DNA from: Cinnamomum chago
Taxonomy: Eukaryota; Streptophyta; Magnoliopsida; Laurales; Lauraceae
Reading direction: 5' to 3'
DNA length: 64,000 bases
Assembly (NCBI GenBank): GCA_038049695.1
Contig: CP142460.1
Location: forward strand, 40,656,501 to 40,720,500
Positions 11,579-21,807 of this stretch are shown here, piece by piece. The notes under the pieces are model-generated. The model saw only the letters and a list, made by a program, of their open reading frames with translations. It was not told the DNA's origin and ran no database searches. Numbering within the stretch: position 1 is the stretch's first letter; every line of letters begins with the position of its first letter. The position numbers and the translations under genes are program-made.

Positions 11579-12763
11579 TGTAAGACCCCGACCCGAGTGA
11601 ACCCGATTAGTACTAATTAAGTTGCGTGTTAGTGCTAAGCTTGATTAGTGATTTTGGCTAAGTTGAGTTTGGATTAGCTTTTGATATAGTTTTGGGGAGT
11701 TTTGGTTGTCTTGTGATTAGTGGGACCCTTTGGGGTTTTCCTTTTTATGGCATGGCATGTGCTCGAGGTTTTATCGGAGATTTTTACATTCGTGGTTTTA
11801 ATCCCGTTTTATTGGTATTGTTACTCCATTCAACTTTCATGTTGATCCCGTGTCCATTTGAGATCCCGAAACCCGATTTCATAGCCTTGAGGGCAAAACA
11901 GTCATTGCACACAAAATCTGTACCCAAAACTTGATATCCCCGAAACCCGCAAAACATATACTTTTTGGAAACTAGATATTTCGACGATCACTTTTCTCTT
12001 CTTCGTCGAATTCATTAGAAGCCCTGGAAGCCATGATTTCAACCCAATTAGATTGTTAGTGGTGGAGCCCACTCCCCACTTGTTTATAAGGAGACCCTTC
12101 CCCTTCCATTGCCTTTTTCCAGCACAAGAGAGAAAACCTAGGGTTTTGTGAGCAACTCTTTCTTCTTCTTGCTTCTTCATCCTCAATCCACCCCCAAGCT
12201 TGCACTAATAGGAGAGTTGAGGTCATCTTCTTCTTCACCTCCTTGAGAGCTTCCTCTTGATAGTTTTGTGGAGAAAACCATTCATCACAAGACTTTCTTT
12301 GAGCTTGCCATTGCCATTAGAACACCTTACAAGTAAGTATTCCCCTTCATCTTTTAGATTTGTGTTCCTCTAACCCTAGGGAAGCTTCACCTTCATTATT
12401 GTAAGGTTTCCTTGTTATTTCATTGTTTGACCATTTTAGGGTTTGTTTGTTTGGGGTTTTGCTCATAGTTTGGATTCCTTGCTTGGAAGAGTAGTAGAGC
12501 TTGATTGCATTGTTAGAAGACCCAAGGCAAGTGGATGAATGATTTTTCCTAAGCTTTCATTGACTTTGGATATCTTTCCATTAATGCACATTTATTGCTT
12601 TGTTTTGAAATGAATGCTCATGATAGAGGATTAATGGCACATTTATGGTCATGAAGTTGTGTTGGTTTATAGCCTTAAATTTCTTCTTCTTTTGTTTCGA
12701 ATATATATATTGTGAAATGGTTTCCTTCTCTTCTTCTCTTTGCTTGTATGGAATGTAATAGGG
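11579..12763 (+). mobile_element. Tekay LTR, 5' part
   Basis: Starts TGTAAGACCCCGACCCGAG, the same terminus as the LTR start at 61731 on the minus strand. It is clearly homologous to both 61731-60900 (minus) and 200-1170 (plus): the CAACTTTCATGTTGATCCC block near 11830, the TCGTCGAATTCATTAGAAG block near 12003, a TATA-like box near 12084, and the CCAAGGCAAGTGGATGAATG block near 12522. It is partial; the copia-type element takes over at 12764. Confidence 0.7.
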
Positions 12764-14261
12764 GTCTATAATACACTTGATGGAGATTCAATTTAGCTCA
12801 TTACATTTGCCTCTAAAATAGGCGGATATGAAAATGAAAATCTAACTCACACAAACACTCAATGAATGCAAAGATGTATGCTCATGATGTGTGTGTGTGA
12901 TGTCCTCAATCATTTTGAAAATGAAAGCTCATAAATGTATGCCTAAGGCTTTTGAAAGTTTTAGCTCATAAAACATTTATGATTGAGGAAAGGATGCAAG
13001 TCACATATTAAAAATAACTTGTAAAAGATATACATTTGTATCCAAAATAAGTTGTGAAATTCTAAACACAAAACATGTGATGCATAGGGATGACAATCAA
13101 ATCAACAATGTAGCTCATAAAACATAAAAATAGATTTGATTGAAAATAGGGGACAAATCATATGTAATTAAAAATACAACTTGAAAATGATATACCTATC
13201 AAAGCAAAACAAGTTGTGAAACTTTAAAACAAAACTACATATGATTTGTGAAGTTGTTGAATCCAAAACATAAGATAGTTTTGAAAGAGATTTTCTTATG
13301 ATGAAAATCAACAACCAAAGATTCAACCAAGTATAGGAATCATGTTACATATAATTTCAAAGATTCTTTCATTAACATGATCTACTTAGATTTACCAATT
13401 AAAGTACTACTTGGATTGAATCAATGGTGATACATCCAAAACAATAAATCAATTCAAAACATAAACATGTTAAGGACACAACAAAACATAGTTTATCATG
13501 CTTGAAAACATTTACTAATAATAAAGCAAAGCATGACAACATATGGTTAAGGAAAGTAAAACTTACTTAGAGATTTAACTTCATTAATCCAAGCTTTAAC
13601 TTTCCTAATGATCCCCTTCATCCCTTAGTTCATTCCCCTTTCATTGGCCTCAAAACCTCTCAAGGAGGGCCTTAAAAATGCTAACTTTTGACAAAGGAAT
13701 GAACTAGTATTTATAGCCAAAATGTGCCCAACGGCTCTTCCCTGGTCGACCTGGCCTTCACAACGGTAAAAAAACAGACCGTTTGTAAAAGGGCTAACGT
13801 CTCTTTACCCGGTCGACCTGCATGGGCTCGGTCGACCGGCCGACCCGGTCGACCGAGCCCATGCAGGTCGACCTGGCCTGGGACCAAAAATCCCTAAAAA
13901 TGCATATTTTGCATATTTCAAAGTATATTTATGAGGGAACTCTTGGGCCACTAAATCAAGCTTGGAAAACATGTTTTAAATCAAACTAAGATGTTTAAAA
14001 ACATGAAACACAAAAAGCCTAAAATGATTTAAAAGATATAAAACATAGGCTTGCTTGATTTCTAAAACTCCTTTTTCAAAAACAAATGCATCCAAGATTA
14101 AAAACAAAACATGCATAAATCAAAACTTTTACAAATCTTGAAAACAATGCATGTATAAATCAAGATTTCAAGTTTTTCTAAATCAATGCATATGTGTGTA
14201 AATCAAATGATGCTAGAATGATAATGCATCCATCAAATTGCAATACACAAAATTCCTAACA
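12764..14261 (-). repeat. 3' LTR (partial) of the non-autonomous copia-type element
   Basis: Nearly identical to 17750-19257. It carries its own copy of the GGTCGACC cassette (13740-13880) and a TATA-like TATAAATA on the minus strand near 13715. Confidence 0.8.
13811..13873. repeat. 29-bp inverted repeat built on GGTCGACC
   Basis: Perfect 29-bp arms (13811-13839 and 13845-13873) around a 5-nt spacer. Each arm begins or ends with GGTCGACC and contains CATGGGCTCGG. A further GGTCGACC lies at about 13742. The copy in the other LTR (18799-18869) keeps the arms but has a different, longer spacer. Confidence 0.85.
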
Positions 14262-17200
14262 ATCTCCCCCTTTGCAATTTGATGGTAACTCACTCACCAC
14301 TGAATATACACACTAAGTCTTCAGCTCCCCCTTAGCTGGACAAGTCTTGAAATCTCTTGGATGCTACTTCTCTTAGCTTGGGCTCTTGGTCTCTTTCTTC
14401 ATTCTTCTTGATGCTTGGAGCTTGATCATTCTTCAAGCTTTCTTTTCTTCTTTCCTTCTTTAGCCAAGCATCTTCTTTAGCTCCCAAGCTTTCTTCTTTC
14501 ACCTCTCCCCCTTTGACCATGCCTCTCTCTCCCTTTGGCAAGATATGCATTCTCCCCCCCCCCCTGTAGAAGATCATACAATATCTCCCCTTAGGAAGCT
14601 TGGACATTCTCTTCCCTTTTAGAGAACTTGAATACTCTCTCCCCCTTTGACATTAAATTGCAAAGGTACCTACACACATGAAATAAGGAAAATACCTTTT
14701 TGTAGCACCTGTTAGCAAAAGAAATCGAAAATGAAATTCATAACAGGATATCATGTATGGAAGAAGTCTCTAAGGGTTCAAAGGCAATCCAAGGGTCAAT
14801 TTGATCAAAACTAATACTTCCTATGAAGGTTTACACTCCCCCTCAATCCATTCTCTCCTTTTGTCAAACTTTTGACAAAGATATAACTATTTGGTTCAAG
14901 AAGAAGATGGTTTAACCAATTGAGGGTCAACTTCAAGGAAAGAATTAGACACATAACTATAGAGCACAATATGATCAAATTACCAAAATAAAGCAAGGTC
15001 AAGGAGAAAAGCGATCATGGATACCAATTGAAAAAACAAAGAATACCAATTGAGATTCAAGGATAATTCTATTAAAACAATCACTCTAAAATGGACTTAT
15101 AAAGAAATAACTATTAAGATAAATCCAAAATAGAGCTATCCATGATATTATGGGGTTTACTAAACATAGCATCAAATAATTTAACTAAGAAAAACATATG
15201 CTATGAAAGTTTTGAAATCATTTCATTCAATCCAAAAATATGACTATTAATGCGCAAGATGAGTGAAATGAAATTCAAACATGAAGCCAACCTCAACTAA
15301 TAACCAACCAATATTATGAACACATAAACATGGTGGTCATGAGATATACCTATATGAGCAAGAGAGGTGGCAAACATGAAAATTATGATGCTAATGAAAT
15401 GTGACATGGAACAAAAATATATGACTATGAAGTCCAATCCAATGTCAATGGTCTATCACAATCCAAAGAAATGACATCAAATCAATCGAGAATTATACCA
15501 ATTGAAACCAATTGAATTTGACGACATGATAAATAGCAAGGATGTGACAAACACAAAATTCCATCAAGCATCATAAATGGATATTCATCACTTTTAAAGA
15601 TATAACTAATGAGCATAGTGATGAACAAGGTAAATTGCAATGCACAAGGATATTACTTTGTAATGCATGCAATTTCCAAAGTGTCAAAATCATATGAATT
15701 CAACATCTAAGATATCTATCAAACATATAGAAATATGAGGAATGGATTTCAAAGAGTTTCATATGATCAAGATCACTACTATGATGTTGAAACATGTACA
15801 AGGATGACATCACTTAGAGAATATACATGAATCAACATCATAACCATCCAAAAAGAAATGACTAGAAGGTATAGAGGATGGATTTGAGTTCTAGTATGGT
15901 TTCTACAAATATAACTAAGATCACAACCATACATAGAACGATTTGACATTTGCATAGAGAGGATCAATCAACACTCAAGATCTAACTCATCATATCATCA
16001 ATAAAGAATATAGCTAAGCAAGCACAAGAAGGTATGGAGTTAGAGGGTCATCATGGATCGCATAAAGATGAAGATGGATCACATATATGGATATACCTAT
16101 TAAGAACAATGGATTAATTCCAATTCATCTAAAATGATCCATTAACCTATCATGCAATATCTCCACTCTTAGCAAATGTACTAAGCTTACAATGCAATGG
16201 AAAAAGGATATGAGGTTTATACCAAATGAACTTAGCACATTAAATCACATATGTACTTAAAAAGCTCAAATACAAGATTTTACTATAAAGCACATAAACA
16301 ATCATCAATTTGCATTAATGAAAATATATATACCAAGTTAGGCACAAACATGCAAATCAATGACACCATATCCAACCAAGCAATGTAAGACATCAAAATC
16401 AATTTGCATAAAAAGAATGTAACTAAATGAGCAAAGATGCAAATTGTTTGTAAAAATTATTTCCTTCCAAATGATATAATCATAATTAAGCACAAGGAAA
16501 TAAATTCAAGGAAAATGCTTCTATAAATACAACCAATAAAGCTTAGAACATTTTCCAAAGTTTTTTCAAATCACTTCAATATTTACAATTCCAACAAAGA
16601 ATCATTTATAGAATTATGAGCAAGTGATTTTGAAAAACAAGAAGTGTACTATTGTAAATTTTCAATATGTATTTAAAAAAAAAAGACAATAGACACTCAC
16701 ATATTTTCCATACCAAGAGATATAACTTGAAAAATCAATGGAAGACTTAAATTGCTTGAAATCATTTGATTTACAAAAAAGATCTAACTATGACATTCAT
16801 CAAATGATTTTCCAACATCAATTGATCATGAAAGATCTAGCTATGAAAGCTTTTGTAATAACAATCAATTGATCATGAATAGATATGCACTACAAGAGAT
16901 ATAACTATATGAACAAAATGCAAATCCATCATGAAAATATTGCAATCAAAGGATTTTGAAAACCATGAGATATAACTTAAAAGTTCATGAAGACAAAATC
17001 AAATGATCACAAAGAAACATTGCATTTTAAAAGATGTGACTATAAAGAAACAAAATGCAAATGTAACATGACCAACAATTAGATATAACTAAAAAGAATA
17101 GGTTGGTCTAGAGAGTATCAAGGCCTTAAGGCTAGTCTAATAGTCTTCCTTTGAAGATTTACCTAAGGTCTTGATAAGGATGTCCTTGAGAGTTCACTTG

Positions 17201-17400
17201 AGGACTCACCAACTCTTGGGGATATAACTTGAAAAAGTCTTAGAGTGGTTCAATGATACTTTGGGGAAATTTCATTTTCAATCATAGTGAAAATCATCAC
17301 AAAGATATGCAATAAATCACAACACTAGGGTTCTAATCTAGCAAGGATCAACTCCGGGTTGTTAAGCCCTAAAATGGAGTAACCTCTCTCTGATACCAAT
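14262..17400 (-). other. Internal region of the non-autonomous copia-type element
   Basis: A/T-rich and devoid of credible reading frames. Two structures stand out. Near the 3' LTR (14262-14650), five purine-rich tracts of the AAAGGGGGAGA type are seen on the minus strand. From about 14880 to 17230, the motif AGTTATATC or a close variant recurs over 20 times on the minus strand at irregular spacing of about 50-150 nt (for example 14880, 15599, 16730, 16903, 16970, 17085 and 17222). It appears to be a degenerate array rather than a decayed polyprotein. Confidence 0.6.
17388..17400 (-). other. Primer-binding site (initiator Met tRNA type)
   Basis: Minus strand ATTGGTATCAGAG directly after the LTR end. 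This matches the TGGTATCAGAGC primer site typical of plant copia elements and fixes the element's orientation. Confidence 0.75.
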
Positions 17401-19257
17401 TGAAAGTCCGAGGATCCAAACCCTAGAGGGGGGGGGGGGGGGTGAATAGGGTGAGCTTCAACTATGACCAATTTTAACTTCTTTAAAATAAACTAGTCAC
17501 AAGTGATGATTATCAAACAAAATGCGGAAGCTTAATAAAAACAATCACCACAAAGCATACATCATCACACAAGGATTTATAGTGGTTCGGCCTCAATGCC
17601 TACATCCACTACCGGCTTGTGATCCAACACCCCACCGGATTTCCACTATTTATGCTTTTCAATATGCTAAGCAATAACCTCTACATTATGCTTTTCTTAG
17701 GCTAAGCAATAACCTCTCCAACCAATGGTTGGTTATCTCTCTAATTAGTGTCTATAATACACTTGATGGAGATTCAATTTAGCTCATTACATTTGCCTCT
17801 AAAATAGGCGGATATGAAAATGAAAATCTAACTCACACAAACACTCAATGAATGCAAAGATGTATGCTCATGATGTGTGTGTGTGTGATGTCCTCAATCA
17901 TTTTGAAAATGAAAGCTCATAAATGTATGCCTAAGGCTTTTGAAAGTTTTAGCTCATAAAACATTTATGATTGAGGAAAGGATGCAAGTCACATATTAAA
18001 AATAACTTGTAAAAGATATACATTTGTATCCAAAACAAGTTGTGAAATTCTAAGCACAAAACATGTGATGCATAGGGATGACAATCAAATCAACAATGTA
18101 GCTCATAAAACATAAAAATAGATTTGATTGAAAATAGGGGACAAATCATATGTAATTAAAAATACAACTTGAAAATGATATACCTATCAAAGCAAAGCAA
18201 GTTGGGAAACTTTAAAACAAAACTACATATGATTTGTGAAGTTGTTGAATCCAAAACATAAGATAGTTTTGAAAGAGATTTTCTTATGATGAAAATCAAC
18301 AACCAAAGATTCAACCAAGTATAGGAATCATGTTACATATAATTTCAAAGATTCTTTCATTAACATGATCTACTTAGATTTACCAATTAAAGTACTACTT
18401 GGATTGAATCAATGGTGATGCATCCAAAACAATAAATCAATTCAAAACATAGACATGTTAGGGACACAACAAAACATAGTTTATCATGCTTGAAAACATT
18501 TACTAATAATAAAGCAAAGCATGACAACATATGGTTAAGGAAAGTAAAACTTACTTAGAGATTTAACTTCATTAATCCAAGCTTTAGCTTTCCTAATGAT
18601 CCCCTTCATCCCTTAGTTCATTCCCCTTTCATTGGCCTCAAAACCTCTCAAGGAGGGCCTTAAAAATGCTAACTTTTGACAAAGGAATGAACTAGTATTT
18701 ATAGCCAAAATGTGCCCAACGGCTCTTCCCCGGTCGACCTGGCCTTCACAACTGTAAAAAAACAGACTGTTTGTAAAAGGGCTAACGGCTCTTTACCCGG
18801 TCGACCTGCATGGGCTCGGTCGACCGGGTCCCCTGTTGGGCCGGTCGACCGAACCCATGCAGGTCGACCTGGCCTGGTAGCAAAAATCCCTAAAAATGCA
18901 TATTTTTCATATTTCAAAGTATATTTATGAGGGAACTCTTGGGCCACTAAATCAAGCTTGGAAAACATGTTTTAAATCAAACTAAGATGTTTAAAAACAT
19001 GAAACACAAAAAGCCTAAAATGATTTAAAAGATATAAAACATAGGCTTGCTTGATTTCTAAAACTCCTTTTTCAAAAACAAATGCATCCAAGATTAAAAA
19101 CAAAACATGCATAAATCAAAACTTTTACAAATATTAAAAACAATGCATGTATAAATAAAGATTTCAAGTATTTCTAAATCAATGCATATGTGTGTAAATC
19201 AAATGATGCTAAAATGATAATGCATCCATCAAATTGCAATACACAAAATTCCTAACA
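17401..19257 (-). repeat. 5' LTR of the non-autonomous copia-type element
   Basis: 1.86 kb, TG...CA termini. It contains a 15-base G run on the plus strand (about 17428-17442) close to its inner end, and a GGTCGACC cassette at 18730-18870. A TATA-like TATAAATA is on the minus strand near 18700. Confidence 0.8.
18799..18869. repeat. 29-bp inverted repeat built on GGTCGACC, second copy
   Basis: Arms 18799-18827 and 18841-18869, one mismatch, 13-nt spacer. It is homologous to 13811-13873 in the other LTR, but the spacer differs in both length and sequence. Confidence 0.8.
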
Positions 19258-19711
19258 GTTGACATCTAGGCTAAGAGGTCGACCAGACACACTATGGAAT
19301 TTCCAAAACAGAGTGCTACCCCTCAAGTGGTTGTCCTAGCTAGATTTCATGTGTACCAGATCGACATCCTGGCCATGATGTCGACCGGATATACTGCAGT
19401 GGATGTTGACCTGGGAGTCACCATCCTGACTTTTCTAGTGTACTCAGTCAACTAGCCCTTGGGGATGTCAACTGGATACACTGTAGACTGAGGTATTCCA
19501 GTTTTGCAGTTTCTGAGATTTTGATATGGAATGGGGCCTGTTGACTATCCAAATGAACTTCTATTGATGTGCCAAGCATGAGTCAATGCTCAACCTTGAC
19601 TCATGGGGCCCACTAAAGTAGGGTCTCGTGTATCGATTAGAATTCGATTCAATCCTTAAATGTTATTAAAGAAGCCCGTAACTTCTGGAGCACCAAATAC
19701 AATATCCTTGG
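19258..19711 (+). mobile_element. Tekay-like LTR, continuation
   Basis: Resumes the GTGTACC-GTCGAC cassette interrupted at 11578. It includes GGTCGACC near 19278, and a hairpin TGAGTCAA...TTGACTCA near 19580-19605. The minus-strand LTR that starts at 19712 has a similar hairpin at the matching place (near 21486-21515), so the two are probably the same family in opposite orientation. Confidence 0.5.
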
Positions 19712-21807
19712 TATAACGCCCCAAAATCCGGGCAACTCGAGTCTCAGGGCGCTACAAGAAAATACCCAAGAGAAGTGAAAAATCCAATAATATAATCAAG
19801 TATGAATCTCATATGAGCAAGTAAATGGACAAAGCCCTATAATTTTATTTCACTTTAAGGGATTACAAGGTACTTTGTAATTAAACTAACTACAATCCTA
19901 GGCCAACATGGCTAGCTACAAGAAAAGAAAAGAATAGAGATCTATGTGATAGATGCCTCTCGATGCACCAACTGCATCACTCTCCAAACCCTGCGACAAC
20001 GGATCAACCGCCATGCAAACCACTAATAAAAGAAAGTGGAAGAGAAGATACCTAAAAACACCAAGAATTGGGCCAGGCTAGATGAGCTAGGCAAATAGGC
20101 ATGTTTAGATGGCAATACGTTATATTAATAGATAGGGAAGAAGACCATACTTGATCCCAGCTGAACCTACGTGATTAGTATCTCGATAATAATATAGAAT
20201 ATCAGAGTGCAACAGAAAATGGTGTGGAGTGTAGTGCATGAACGATAATCGAAGCCATCATCGTCAAGACATCATATAAATCATACAAGCACATCAGAGT
20301 CACCAGTAACAGAAGTAACCTACGGAAGTAACCTTACCATATCCGTAACCATCGTATCAAGATCCAACTATATAAACGTTGGAAGTTAAAAGCACTAAGC
20401 AACGACATCCATAATACATAATATTCATACACCCAATATACATACATAGGAGCACACAAAGGTACGTCCACAGTTGAAGTACAAGGGACATGGGGGGTCA
20501 AAGCTAGCCCATCGTTGTCTTCCCAACCACTATCCATGGACATCAACCATGGGGGTCCTAGCCACCCATCGCTTCTGTCTCATCGAATAGGAATGTACAA
20601 GAGTCCATCAATATCCATAGCCACAGCCAAGTCCCAGCCATTGGTCTTACATACTATCTCAACCAACAATATCCATAACCACGGGGAAGTCCCAGCCATT
20701 TGTCTTACGTGCTAGATCAACATCAATATCCATCCACAATATCCATCCACACACCCAGTCCAAGTGTCGGCAATCTCAGTACCCCTCCCACACGGTACCT
20801 ACTGTGTCATCCAACAATATCTTAATATCAATGTCCATGCCAGTATCATATGCCTCAACAGCCCAATCGTACATCCATAAATCCTACAAACCACTAGGTG
20901 GGGGTACTCCGAACTGGATAGCCTTATTATCCTTAATATGAGATGATAATAGTCAAGGGTACGAGGCATGAAGTTCGGGTATAGCTAATCCATCCTTGTG
21001 ATTCCCAACAGTTAATAATGCAAACCCTTGTAAACTCCGCTTCTCTATACGCTTGATTAGTATTATCTCATTATACAGTCCGTCTATTAGTATCTATCGT
21101 TAAGTTCCCATTATTATAGGTCAGGACTTCAAGTGCAATGTCCCGACATTTCATCCAATACGGACCGTGATCATGGATCAGAGCCTAAGAGCAATGTCCT
21201 AATTTATAATACCTCTCGATGCCTACATCCAAGGTTCGGACCTACCGGCCAGCCTTAGTGTCCATTCTCATCAACTTAAGTACCACATGTCACAAATCCA
21301 CCGATGATCGATGCCCCTCTCTTCAGGTCTAGGGTCTCGCTTCACCTAAGATAGTGATCACGGAGTCCCAAATGCTTATTATGTATCCTTGGTGCTCCTG
21401 TAGGTGTTTAGCATCATAGGACATCCATAACCATTGAATCGGGTTCCATTTCACAACCGAATACCCTACTTAGGCGGCTACATGGGTCAAGGATAAGCCT
21501 GACCCTTGACTCATGTCTAGCGTATCCCAAACAGTCCAAATAGAAGGTCAACAGAGCCCACACATGATAAGATCATAAAAGGACACTTAATATGGAAAAA
21601 CATTATTTACAGTGTACCGGCTCGACATCATGAGTCCACAGGTCTACCTGGGGTACTCTGTGGAAGTGGACAACTAACTAGGAGTCAGAAAACATAGTCT
21701 GCAATGTCCTTGGTCGACCAGGTGAACTAGGGACATTTTCCCATTAATCTGGCAAGTAAGGGATTCCTTAGTATGGCTGGTTGACCGGGTACACTGGGTT
21801 CTATACC
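19712..21807 (-). mobile_element. Tekay-like LTR, 3' part
   Basis: Minus strand. The LTR 3' terminus is at 19712 (plus strand TATAACGCCCCAAAATCC, near the GGGGCGT-ACA type terminus of this group). It extends to a cassette at 21605-21807 with GGTCGACC (near 21712) and GGTTGACCGGGTACAC, where it meets another LTR terminus at 21808. The other end is not present, so it is partial. Confidence 0.55.

Larger units (their letters stand above)
12764..19257 (-). mobile_element. Non-autonomous Ty1/copia-type element
   Basis: Minus strand. LTR start TGTTAGGAATTTTG at 19257; LTR end TTTCA at 17401; then a Met-tRNA-type primer site ATTGGTATCAGAG (17400-17388); an internal region of 3.1 kb; a purine tract AAAGGGGGAGAT; and a second, partial LTR from 14261 down to 12764. 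The two LTR copies differ at only about 25 places in 1.5 kb by eye (about 1.5-2%), which suggests insertion within roughly the last million years or so. No gag, protease, integrase or RT is readable, so movement would need proteins supplied by another element. The wording of the purine tract and the internal region recalls SIRE-type copia elements, but that is weak. Confidence 0.75.
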
